Assembly (NCBI GenBank): GCA_030613445.1
Contig: JAUWLY010000006.1
Span: 1 to 29,816, forward strand
Direction of reading: 5' to 3'
Length of the DNA stretch: 29,816 bases
DNA from: Candidatus Stahliibacteriota bacterium
GTDB taxonomy: Bacteria > Hydrothermota > Tepidihabitantia > SM23-42
Position 1 is the stretch's first letter, and every line of letters starts with the position of its first letter. The translations under genes and the position numbers were made by a program. Positions 16,725 to 24,736 of the stretch are shown one piece after another. The notes under the pieces are model-generated. The model was not told the origin of the DNA and made no database searches. It saw only the letters and a program-made list of their open reading frames with translations.

Positions 16725-16733
16725 AGGAGCTAG

Positions 16734-17789
16734 ATGGCAAAGTTACCAGACATCGGAAAAATTTCCGCAGAGGTTTTCAAAGAACTGATTTTTCCACATT
16801 TAGGTACTAAGAGGCCAGAGGTGCTTGTCGGTCCACAGCACGGCGTGGACGTTGGCATTGTAAAAATCGGTGATAAAGCAGTAGCAATGACGACGGATCC
16901 AGTATTCATTGTACCTGAATATGGATTTGAGCGTGCCGCCTGGTTTGCCATTCATATCCTGGCTTCGGATGTTGTAACATCAGGTTTGGCACCGACTTAT
17001 CTGAGCATTGATCTAAACTTACCGCTATCTATGACAGAAGACGAACTCAAGACCGTGTGGACGACGATTGACAAGGAGTGTAAGAAAATGAGTATGGCGA
17101 TAATTTGTGGTCACACCGCGCGGTATGACAACTGTAATTACCCGATGGTTGGTGGCGCAACAGTACTGGCAGTTGGTAGCCTTGACCAATATGTATCGCC
17201 ACGATTCGCTCGAATTGGTGACAAAATTATCATAACCAAAGGACCAGCGATTGAAGCATGCGGTATTTTCGCTGCAATGTTTCCAGGATCATTAGCTGAG
17301 AAGTATGGAGTGGAATTCTCCAAACGTGCACAGCGGCTTTTCTACAAAATGTCGGTGGTCGATGATGCCATGACCGCAGTGACAATTGGCGTACGCGATG
17401 AAGGTATAAGTTCTATGCATGATGCAACAGAATGTGGAATATGGGGTGGCGTTTATGAACTTGCACAGGCAGCAGGTGTCGGTGTAAAGATTGAGAAAGA
17501 AAAAATCGTCATTGAAGAATGCGTCACAGAAATATGCGATTTCTATGAAATCGATCCTTACAAATCGATCAGTGAGGGCACACTTATTATTACATGTCGG
17601 GAAAATAAGGCAGAGCAACTGGTGAAAACACTTGATGATAGAAATATAAGGGCATCGATTGTTGGTGAACTAATCGAGCCTAAATATGGTATGAACTTGA
17701 TTGAACAAAACAAAGAAAAGAAATTACAGCATCCAATAGTTGATCCCTTTTGGCAAGCATTTTATAATGCGCTACAGAAGAAAGGTTAG
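16734..17789 (+). CDS. AIR synthase-related protein (HypE/PurM-like fold)
   Basis: 351 aa with SD GAAGGAG before ATG 16734. It has the two-domain PurM/HypE layout: an early GVDVGIVKIGDKAVAMTTDPVF strand-loop for ATP, then HILASDVVTSGLAPTYLSID, VGGATVLAVGS, and the C-domain HDATECGIWGGVYELAQAAG. HypE and SelD are relatives that activate carbamoyl or selenide groups with ATP. The C-terminal HypE Cys and the N-terminal catalytic Cys/Sec of SelD are both absent, so it is neither in the strict sense. Co-transcription with a PP-loop enzyme suggests a shared thiolation-type or cofactor pathway. Confidence 0.85.
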   Translation: MAKLPDIGKISAEVFKELIFPHLGTKRPEVLVGPQHGVDVGIVKIGDKAVAMTTDPVFIVPEYGFERAAWFAIHILASDVVTSGLAPTYLSIDLNLPLSMTEDELKTVWTTIDKECKKMSMAIICGHTARYDNCNYPMVGGATVLAVGSLDQYVSPRFARIGDKIIITKGPAIEACGIFAAMFPGSLAEKYGVEFSKRAQRLFYKMSVVDDAMTAVTIGVRDEGISSMHDATECGIWGGVYELAQAAGVGVKIEKEKIVIEECVTEICDFYEIDPYKSISEGTLIITCRENKAEQLVKTLDDRNIRASIVGELIEPKYGMNLIEQNKEKKLQHPIVDPFWQAFYNALQKKG

Positions 17790-17976
17790 GTCGTAAGGGA
17801 ATATGGTGACAGGTCTTGAAATGAACAAAGCGGGTTGACCCCGTTAGATACTGAACTTCAAATATGCTTATGCTCTTCGATCGTGTGACAGTGTGTTGTT
17901 TTTACTGATTAGACTACCAGAAACGTATGCAAGACAAGAAATTTAGTCGAGAAAAGATACCGCTCTTATAAATCCG

Positions 17977-18004
17977 TTGACAATACCGAAATATTCGGTA
18001 CCAT
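17977..18004 (+). promoter_or_regulatory. promoter with operator-like palindrome for the methyltransferase
   Basis: TTGACA (17977-17982), 16-nt spacer, TACCAT (17999-18004). A perfect inverted repeat TACCGAA (17984-17990) / TTCGGTA (17994-18000) fills the spacer and touches the -10, an ideal repressor site. The preceding 187 nt hold no gene. Confidence 0.65.
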
Positions 18005-18024
18005 AACTACGAGAAACGGACACT

Positions 18025-19227
18025 ATGGCAGCATGTAGGTATTGTAGAATAATCCACGAGGCAGATCCGGAATACCGTGTCAAAAAAGCGCATTGGGATT
18101 TGAAAAGTGATTTTCCACGTTGCTCCTGGCACTGGCAGTTTCTATGTGATGACTGCAAACGAGCAGTTTCGTTCAATGGCATGGCGTGGTGTCCGAAAAC
18201 AAAAAGATATTATTGTATACGGTGCGCTCCCACACATAAAAAAGTTAAGCGGTCGCTTTGGGTTTGGGATTATTACTATGCGCTGTGGTGCAATCCGTGC
18301 AAACAATATCATCCAGCGCTTGATTGGTTAGAATATAACAAGAAACATCCGTGGCATTCAGATGTAAGAGCGCGTCGAGCATTAAAAGGTTTAAATAGAA
18401 ATAAATATTTGAAGCCATGGGTTTTCATAAAATGGGCACCAAAAAATTTACAGTATCCAACACAGCAGGAAATTCAGAAACGTTGGGATGAAGGAGCTGA
18501 AATATGGGATGCTGGGTACACAAAATATGGTGACGCTTACCGCCGCAATATATTCAACCCAACATTATTCCCGCTCATAGGAAATGTAAAGGGGAAGAAA
18601 ATACTCGACGCTGGGTGTGGTGCTGGTTATCTCTGTAGATTGCTTGCTGCAAAAGGAGCACAGGTTATTGGTGTTGATCTTTCGAGGAAATTTATTGAAC
18701 TCGCACGACAATACGAGAAAAAGAAACCTTTGGGTATCAAGTATTTATGCGCTGACCTTGCTCGTATATCAAAACTATCGACAGGGTTCTTTGACATGGT
18801 GATTTCAGTATACGTTTTATGCGATGTGCGTAATCATGATAACGCGATCAAAGAGATCGCGCGGGTTTTAAAACCCAATGGGCGTTTCATCTTTCTCATT
18901 GAACATCCCTGTTTCAGTTGGGGTGCAGGCGGCTGGTCACATGTTCCATTAGACAGCCATAGAACCGAAGACTGGCTGTTCTTTAAGGTTGATAATTATT
19001 TCAAGCGGCGCACTGAGGAATGTCAGTGGGGTCAATTGCCCGTGCTTCTTACTTTTTACAGACCGCTTTCAGATTATTTTCATAGTCTGAAAAAACACGG
19101 CTTTTTTGTGCTTGATTTAATTGAACCGCGACCTACTCAAAGATCATTACGCAGACGTCCAAGAGAATGGAATGCAGAGAATCGTGTACCGCCAGTATTG
19201 ATAATTGATGCAGTAAGACAAAAATAA
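18025..19227 (+). CDS. class I SAM methyltransferase with Cys-rich N-terminal region
   Basis: 400 aa. Residues 1-95 carry ten Cys (4, 7, 33, 41, 44, 56, 64, 67, 89, 92), mostly as CxxC pairs, plausibly two or more zinc ribbons; they are also rich in Trp/Tyr. From about residue 190 a Rossmann methyltransferase begins: motif I ILDAGCGAGYLCRLLA, then VIGVDLS, then FDMVISVYVLCDV and IARVLKPNGRFIF. The target is unknown; the ribbon suggests nucleic acid or protein. No strong SD before ATG 18025. A bidirectional terminator follows. Confidence 0.85.
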   Translation: MAACRYCRIIHEADPEYRVKKAHWDLKSDFPRCSWHWQFLCDDCKRAVSFNGMAWCPKTKRYYCIRCAPTHKKVKRSLWVWDYYYALWCNPCKQYHPALDWLEYNKKHPWHSDVRARRALKGLNRNKYLKPWVFIKWAPKNLQYPTQQEIQKRWDEGAEIWDAGYTKYGDAYRRNIFNPTLFPLIGNVKGKKILDAGCGAGYLCRLLAAKGAQVIGVDLSRKFIELARQYEKKKPLGIKYLCADLARISKLSTGFFDMVISVYVLCDVRNHDNAIKEIARVLKPNGRFIFLIEHPCFSWGAGGWSHVPLDSHRTEDWLFFKVDNYFKRRTEECQWGQLPVLLTFYRPLSDYFHSLKKHGFFVLDLIEPRPTQRSLRRRPREWNAENRVPPVLIIDAVRQK

Positions 19228-19241
19228 TCATTGGTTATAAA

Positions 19242-19270
19242 AAAAGAGGGTGGTTTTACCACCCTCTTTT
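19242..19270. terminator. bidirectional rho-independent terminator
   Basis: 13-bp perfect stem AAAAGAGGGTGGT / ACCACCCTCTTTT with a TTT loop, between convergent genes ending at 19227 (+) and 19290 (-). The A and T ends serve both strands. Confidence 0.9.
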
Positions 19271-19289
19271 ATCGTAGAAATCGTATTGT

Positions 19290-21197
19290 CTATTCAACCA
19301 GAATTACTTTCTTGACAAGTCGTTGGTTTTCAGTCTGCATCTGTACAAAGTAGATACCGGAGGCAACCTGAGTACCGCTCGCGTCCTGTCCATCCCAAGA
19401 AATCACAGTAGGCACTAGGGAGTAAGCAGTAGGCAGTAACAAGTTCCTCACTAACCTACCGGTTGCGTCAAAAATCTTAAATTGGACTTGTTGGGTATTT
19501 GACGGTAATGTGTATTGAATTTCCACTCGGTCGCGGAATGGATTAGGATAAGGTTGCAGAGTCATTATTCCTGCATGAGTTTTAGTGACTTCTTCAACAC
19601 CAACGAGTGATATGCCAAAGAAATTCATAATTGAATCAAGGAGTGCTGCTCTTGTTGAGACGCCGCTGCCGTCAACTAAACCACCAAGTTCAAATGAAGT
19701 ACCTACTGTTCGGTATGTCCCAGCATCATTGGCAACACCACAATCATAGGCATTGTCGGTATCATAGAATATCAAGAAGCCAGTGCCAGTGGGCGAGATA
19801 TGGTCCATCCAGGAATTCTCACCCGCATAGGCAAAGTTCATACCTGTAGTAAAGGTACCACTCTGACCGGCAAATGGTCCAGCATCAGAAGTGCCATCAG
19901 CAGTCGCATTGATGCCAAAGAGCGAACCAAAATCATAACCGCCCTGGGATAATGGATCATAGTACCAAACATCACCACCTTCAAGGTACATCCTACCGCC
20001 ACTATTTACATAATCAACCAGGGCTGTTGCCTCAGCACTACTTGCACCGATTATATAGTTGTTGGCATAGATACCCACGCAGACAAATACAGCAGAGTAG
20101 TAGCCAAGGTCTGATGTGGGTAAGGTCAAACCGTAGTTACCTGTGTAGCCAATGCTTCCCAGGGTACTGTGCATTGTTTCACCAGGGCCTGGCGTCGGGT
20201 CAGGATTCCATACATAGTAATGGATCCTGCCGATAATGATCGTAAAGTCGATCGTATCGGCAAAACTACCGTCAGTAGCGATCAATTGACACAGGGCAGG
20301 ATGACCATCTGGTGATGAAGGGCTTGCATATACAGTGTATGGGTCGCTGGTATTTTCTTTTGTACTATCAATAAGCAGCGAACCAAAATAACCTGCATTA
20401 TCAGTTATTGTTAAGTAAGGATCACTCGATTGTATGGTGGTATTAAGGTTTGTGAAATTAGCGCCACCAATATTTCTAATCGCAGCTGTTAGATCACTGG
20501 TTTCACCTGGATCAAGATACCCGTTGCCATTACCACCAATATCATTTATTATTGTCTCTAAGAGTGCAAGATACTTTTCTGAACCATTATAATTTAATTC
20601 AAAATCGTCGGCGAAGACCTCCGCCGTTTCCATTGCACCTCAGCAAGTATGGTCGGTTTTGGCATAGAGCGCTACTTCGATCTTTTTGACTTCAGATGGA
20701 TTAACACCAGGTAGGTTTCCTAATTCTGAGTTGATATTGAATGAATAAAAATTCCAGTTGGCATTTGGTGCTATTATTAAGTGACATGTAGAAGAGTTTG
20801 CCCAGGGACATGGAGTGGTGAACCGACATATCATCGTCTTGCCTAATAATGATCCAAAACCATCCAGATAAGAAATGGTTATTGCTGCTCCTGCCCAGCA
20901 TAGCGTATCGGCATTATTGTCATAGGCATAGAGCTTCGCATTGACGGCAAATTCAAGATCGGTTGTCGGTATATCAACGGTTTGCCATAATTTTGCATAA
21001 TTGCCATATTCGTCTTTCGCATATGCTTCATAATCAGGATCTGGGTCGTATGTGGTTGCCCGGTCTACTACAGAATAAGACCCACCTTCAACTTGCTGCC
21101 AGCCAGTTGTTAGAGGTAGCTCGAAGTCGCCGTTCGTCAACAGCACACTGGCGCCACCTAAACCTACCAGGACCAAAAGAATGATGTATTTGTGCAT
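19290..21197 (-). CDS. secreted multi-domain protein with in-frame TGA (codon 186) and sorting domain
   Basis: 635 residues if the TGA at 20642-20640 is read through. Start ATG 21197 has SD AAAAGGAGG. A signal peptide (MHKYIILLVLVGLGGASVL) precedes a carbohydrate-binding-like region (NGDFELPLTTGWQQ). Codon 186 follows KTDHTC and precedes GAMETAEVFADDFELNYNG in the same frame. Then come a NGNGYLDPGE segment of the type found in secreted surface proteins, a Gly/Tyr-rich region resembling a glutamine-amidotransferase-like fold (LVDYVNSGGRMYLEGG), and an ~85-residue C-terminal sorting domain (PYPNPFRDRVEIQYTLP, FDATGRLVRNL, ASGIYFVQM). The second part has no SD at its first ATG (20633), so two separate genes are unlikely: a mature half without signal peptide would carry the sorting domain. 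Cys-TGA could be Cys-Sec. Confidence 0.8.
20609..20626 (-). promoter_or_regulatory. candidate bacterial SECIS hairpin in the 19290-21197 gene
   Basis: Minus strand, starting 13 nt after the TGA: CGGCGGA (20626-20620), loop GGTC (20619-20616), TTCGCCG (20615-20609); seven pairs, one G-U. Stem length, spacer and GG at the loop start equal those in the subtilase. The loop context AGGTCT is also that of the E. coli fdhF SECIS apical loop as I remember it. Confidence 0.45.
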
Positions 21198-21256
21198 ATC
21201 TCCTCCTTTTCCTTCCCTACAATGACCTGTTTATTAAATAACTAAATCCCTATATA

Positions 21257-21283
21257 ATTATACCTTGATTCATTAAATGTCAA
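21257..21283 (-). promoter_or_regulatory. sigma-70 promoter of the 19290-21197 gene
   Basis: Minus strand: TTGACA (21283-21278), 15-nt spacer, TATAAT (21262-21257), with a leader of about 55 nt to ATG 21197. Confidence 0.75.
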
Positions 21284-21306
21284 GACCCAAAATCGCTTTC
21301 AGGCAT

Positions 21307-22053
21307 CTACAGTTTATACCCGTACCAATATCCGTCACCACCATCTTTTGCGGCATCAGCATCGCGCGCGATCCAGAGCAGGCCCTTACACCAGGATAGA
21401 GAGAAACCAAAACCAGTACGAGGAAGGTCTATTTCAGTCACATAATTGCCGTCGAGGTCATAGATAGCTATTTCGAATTCATCGCTCCAGACAAACAGAT
21501 GCTGGTTTGATGCTGCAATAGCGTAATTGTATCCGTGTTCATCATACCATTTTGATAACTTGAATTTGTCGAGTTCATTACCAGTTTCAAAATCCAGCAG
21601 TCTCACCGTGCCCCCATAGTATTCATAAAGATATTTGCCATCTGGTGACATCGCTGGTGAGCTGTTTTCTTCATCAAAGACATCCATTAATTCGACATCA
21701 GCTATTTCATCCCAGAGATCGACTACATACAAATCTGTGCCATAGTTTTTCAAATACAGGTTACCATCTCTTGGGTTATGAAAGATAGCCCGACAGTCGA
21801 GTTCCAGATCATAGTATTCGATAAAGTTGCCTTTTTTATTATACTCGTTGAGCACGCAATATTCTTCATTGCCTCCATTGATCGTATAATAGTGACGTCC
21901 ATCATAGGTTATCCCGACATTATGAAAGAAGACATTATCCTTTATCTTCATTGACTGCACTGCTTTGTCGAACATCTTTTTCGTACCGCATGTTGCCCGG
22001 ACGGTTAGCAACATTATCGCTATCAGCAAACACACCTTGAAGATTTTTTTCAT
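21307..22053 (-). CDS. secreted beta-propeller-like protein, 248 aa
   Basis: SD GGAGG six nt before ATG 22053. Signal peptide MKKIFKVCLLIAIMLLTVRA, with a Cys following (TCG) that fits a lipobox poorly. The rest is made of WD/NHL-like strands (VGITYDGRHYYTING, SPDGKYLYEYYGG, YDLDGNYVTEIDLP, WCKGLLWIARDADA), enough for four to five blades. It lacks the sorting domain of its neighbours. The promoter is about 200 nt upstream, so the mRNA has a long leader containing the nested palindrome at 22068-22178. Function unknown. Confidence 0.8.
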   Translation of the reverse strand: MKKIFKVCLLIAIMLLTVRATCGTKKMFDKAVQSMKIKDNVFFHNVGITYDGRHYYTINGGNEEYCVLNEYNKKGNFIEYYDLELDCRAIFHNPRDGNLYLKNYGTDLYVVDLWDEIADVELMDVFDEENSSPAMSPDGKYLYEYYGGTVRLLDFETGNELDKFKLSKWYDEHGYNYAIAASNQHLFVWSDEFEIAIYDLDGNYVTEIDLPRTGFGFSLSWCKGLLWIARDADAAKDGGDGYWYGYKL

Positions 22054-22067
22054 TTTTTGCCTCCATG

Positions 22068-22178
22068 ACCCCGCACCTAATTCGACAGATATTTATAGAT
22101 CGATAAACAGGCTTTCTTGGGGTTCTACAAAAACAGTACACTCACTAGTAGAACCTAAACCAAAACTAGGTGCGGGGT
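22068..22178 (-). repeat. nested inverted repeat in the 5' leader of the 248-aa propeller gene
   Basis: Outer arms ACCCCGCACCTA (22068-22079) / TAGGTGCGGGGT (22167-22178), 12 bp perfect. Inner arms GGTTCTAC (22121-22128) / GTAGAACC (22148-22155). The outer stem ends four nt upstream of the SD. It may be a dispersed element or a regulatory leader structure. Confidence 0.65.
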
Positions 22179-22269
22179 TTAGTATCCTGTCACAGCTTTC
22201 AAATTAGCTACAGCTAAATTCCCCAAAAGTAATTATTTAAACAAAACAAGACAAAATATTTTACTCATT

Positions 22270-22297
22270 ACTATACAAATATTATCCTTTAAGTCAA
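22270..22297 (-). promoter_or_regulatory. sigma-70 promoter of the 248-aa propeller gene
   Basis: Minus strand: TTGACT (22297-22292), 16-nt spacer, TATAGT (22275-22270). Confidence 0.65.
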
Positions 22298-22309
22298 GGT
22301 TTAAGTCTT

Positions 22310-22496
22310 GACAGGCTGACCGAGAATAAGGAGTAGGGCGTTTACGCCCGTCCTGTTAAATTAACTTTCAGGAAAAGTATGAGCATCCATGTTACACAAT
22401 TTAACAGGGCCCGTAAAAATATGTCGGAATTTAATTACATGTAACGAGCCTAAAGGCTCTACTCCGAGAAATTTCGACATTCTCGGCCAGCCTGTC
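22310..22496. repeat. 187-bp palindromic element with nested stems
   Basis: Terminal arms of 18 nt (22310-22327 and 22479-22496) are complementary with one mismatch. Inside lies a second pair (GGAGTAGGGCGTTTACGCCC near 22330 against a CTACTCC-ending arm near 22465) and a third (CCTGTTAAATT / AATTTAACAGG). The central core recurs at 984-1057. No ORF inside. MITE-like or a structured RNA; it abuts the -35 of the following gene. Confidence 0.7.
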
Positions 22497-22524
22497 TTGA
22501 CCGATTGTAGATACCGAGTATAAT
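22497..22524 (+). promoter_or_regulatory. promoter of the 22531 gene, leaderless start
   Basis: TTGACC (22497-22502), 16-nt spacer, TATAAT (22519-22524). ATG 22531 is six nt after the -10 and has no SD. Confidence 0.75.
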
Positions 22525-22530
22525 TAAATT

Positions 22531-23838
22531 ATGATGATTACATTGATCCTTACCCTCATAAGCGCTGATTTTCCTGTCTGTACAGCGGCAGGCTTCAATG
22601 GCTATCCTTCTATCTGCTATGCTAATGATCAGTACTATGTATTCTGGCTTGATCAGCGGTTATCACCTAACTATTCTATCTATGGAACTCGCATTAGCAA
22701 AGACGGGACGATCCTGGATCCCAATGGTACAGAGCTATATACTGATAGCGCAGGTTATGATTGCAATGTTGCCTCGGATGGTACGAACTTGCTCGTTGTC
22801 ACCAGAAACTACTGCTGAACCAAGGGTGATATTATTGGAGTGCGTGTCGCTCCAAATATGAGCAGCTTGGGTGATTTTGAAATATGCAATCCAGCTGATC
22901 CTGATTTGATCCAGACCTACCCTTCAGCAGCCTTCAATGGTGAGAATTATATTGTTGCCTGGAGTGATGAAAAAATTGGTGGTGTTAATTACTACTCTGT
23001 TTGTGTTGCCCGGGTGACACCGACAGGTGCAGTACTCGATACCGGCATATGCATCTCAAGTGGTTCAGGCAGCAGTGAATATCGACCTAAGGTTGCATAT
23101 GACGGTAGTCGTTCCCTTGTCGTCTGGCCGAAGTCGAGTAGTGTACAAGGACGTTTCGTTAATAATGCTGGTCAACCTGAAGGTAATATCCTTACGATCG
23201 CTTCGGGTGGTGCAGGAGGTCCTTCTATTGCCTACGATAGTGTGAATTATCTCGTTGTCTATCAAGCAGGGACATGGCCAAATTATAATATATATGGTCA
23301 ATTCGTTTCTCCGCAAGGAACTCTGGTCGGTAATCAAATCACCATTGCTTTAGATAATAATGATACTTTGAGATGGCCTGACATTATCTTTGATGGTTCA
23401 GACTACCTGGTGGTTTGGATGAGTGGCCCAAATAGTCCTGGTCCAAACTTCATCCACGGTCAGGGCATTGCTACAGACGGTTCTTTGATTGGTAACAATT
23501 TCCTGATCAGCGACAATACAAGTAGCATGCGGTGGTGGCCTATGCTTGCTGCATCCGACAGTAATTACCTGGTCGTCTGGGGACAGGGTTCCTCTGATAT
23601 CTGGGGTAATATTGATCAGGGACCGGTTAGTATAGAAGAAGACATTGTATCTATAAAGAACGAAATACCATTTTATACGAGTACATTATTGAGTGGACCA
23701 TTGGATCTGGCAGCAGGTATTGAGTATCGGATCTACGATATTTCAGGTCGCAGCATCGATGCCAACCAGTTAAAACCTGGCGTATATTTCATCGAGATCG
23801 AGGGACACATTCGATTAAAGGTCGTTAAAATCAGATAA
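22531..23838 (+). CDS. secreted propeller-like protein with in-frame TGA (codon 96)
   Basis: 435 residues if the TGA at 22816-22818 is read through. A short hydrophobic start (MMITLILTLISADFPVC) acts as signal peptide. Repeats of about 50-60 residues follow: YYVFWLDQRLSPNYSIYGTRI, YIVAWSDEKI...VCVARV, YLVVYQAGTW..NIYGQFV, YLVVWMSGP. The block LLVVTRNYC-TGA-TKGDIIGVRV is one such repeat, with the TGA in its middle and the pattern intact on both sides, so the frame is clearly one gene. The C-terminus is a short sorting-type domain (YRIYDISGRSID...KPGVYFIEIEG...KVVKIR). The TGA directly follows a Cys codon. Confidence 0.82.
22835..22855 (+). promoter_or_regulatory. candidate bacterial SECIS hairpin in the 22531 gene
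   Basis: 16 nt after the TGA: TTGGAG (22835-22840) pairs with CTCCAA (22850-22855), and TG (22841-22842) with CG (22848-22849, one G-U), giving 8 pairs and the loop CGTGT with an internal GT. Spacer and loop differ slightly from the other two candidates. Confidence 0.35.
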
Positions 23839-24170
23839 CCAGAATAACGGGATTTCTTAAAAAATTAAAGATTCTGGGCAAGCCGGGAAATAATCTTTCG
23901 TTGTTGTCATTATCCGGCTTGACCGGATAATCTAGGCGTATGCTATGTTACTGGATTGCCCGATCCCTTCGACATACAACTCAGGACTACAGCATGTCGG
24001 GCAATGACACGAGGGTAAGCCGGTAGAGTATATTGCTTACTATCAGTTACCGAATCTTCCAGTATGCTCCTCATCATATAAGGCTTTTTTCATGATTTCT
24101 GCCAACGGATCATCAATAAACCAAAGGCGTACAGAACTGTCTAAATAGCAGAAAGAGGAGGTACATTAAC
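23839..24170. other. intergenic, composite palindromes, no gene
   Basis: Inverted repeats here include AAGCCGG...ATAAT / ATTAT.CCGGCTT (about 23880-23920) and ATTGCCCGA / TCGGGCAAT (23955-23963, 23997-24005), plus another AAGCCGG at about 24017. They resemble the window's other REP-like elements. No convincing promoter for hsp20 was found by eye. Confidence 0.6.
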
Positions 24171-24617
24171 ATGAACGAAAAACAAATAACTCGCTGGGAA
24201 CCTTTTAGAAATTTTCTCAGCTTAAGAGATAATTTTGATGGTCTTTTTGAGAATTTCTTTGGCAGAATGCCCATGGAAAGGCAAGATTTCTGGTTGCCGA
24301 CTGTGGATATTGTTGAGAATAACGGAAATATCGAGGTCAAGGTTGAATTACCAGGTATGAACAAAGATGACATCAAAATCACGATCAAAAATAATATGCT
24401 CCGGCTATCAGGTGAACGAAAGCAAGAAGAGGAAACTAAAGAAAAGACATTCCACCGGATTGAACGATATTTTGGGAAGTTCTGTCGAACGATTCAATTA
24501 CCAGCTGATATTGATGCAGATAAAATCAAGGCGCAGTACAAAGATGGTGTTCTCAATATCACCCTACCAAAACCAAAATCAATGAAGCCTAAAGAAATTG
24601 AAGTCGAAGTGAAATAA
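24171..24617 (+). CDS. Hsp20/alpha-crystallin small heat-shock protein
   Basis: 148 aa with SD AGAGGAGG before ATG 24171. Alpha-crystallin domain at residues ~42-134: the start LPTVDIVENNGNIEVKVELPG and the conserved end YKDGVLNITLPK; the C-terminal IEVEV supplies an I-x-V type motif for oligomerisation. ATP-independent holdase of the cytoplasm. Followed at once by a strong terminator; monocistronic. Confidence 0.95.
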   Translation: MNEKQITRWEPFRNFLSLRDNFDGLFENFFGRMPMERQDFWLPTVDIVENNGNIEVKVELPGMNKDDIKITIKNNMLRLSGERKQEEETKEKTFHRIERYFGKFCRTIQLPADIDADKIKAQYKDGVLNITLPKPKSMKPKEIEVEVK

Positions 24618-24631
24618 GTCTCATCTCCCTC

Positions 24632-24663
24632 AAAACAGGGTCGGCATCAGCCGACCCTGTTTT
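24632..24663 (+). terminator. rho-independent terminator of hsp20
   Basis: 14-bp perfect stem AAAACAGGGTCGGC / GCCGACCCTGTTTT with loop ATCA, T-rich after the stem. Confidence 0.92.
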
Positions 24664-24703
24664 ACTTTTAGCCGCACTTATCATTCATCGGTTCTCCAAA
24701 AGA

Positions 24704-24731
24704 TTGACTTTTTTGATTCAATTGATATAAT
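24704..24731 (+). promoter_or_regulatory. promoter of the DUF2330 gene, leaderless start
   Basis: TTGACT (24704-24709), 16-nt spacer, TATAAT (24726-24731). ATG 24737 is five nt after the -10, with no SD. Confidence 0.75.
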
Positions 24732-24736
24732 TCAAT

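Noticed and set aside
16734..17789. selD (selenophosphate synthetase)
   Set aside because: The protein is AIR-synthase-related, but the N-terminal Cys/Sec-containing loop of SelD is absent, so naming it selD is not justified.
20640..20642. Two separate genes at 19290-20633 and 20640-21197
   Set aside because: Same frame, no SD for the second, and the signal peptide and the sorting domain would be on different proteins.
2288..23838. TGA recoded as Trp or Gly throughout the genome
   Set aside because: TGA ends several intact genes at their expected C-termini (6323, 8642, 9199, 12356, 16722), and Trp and Gly are encoded normally.
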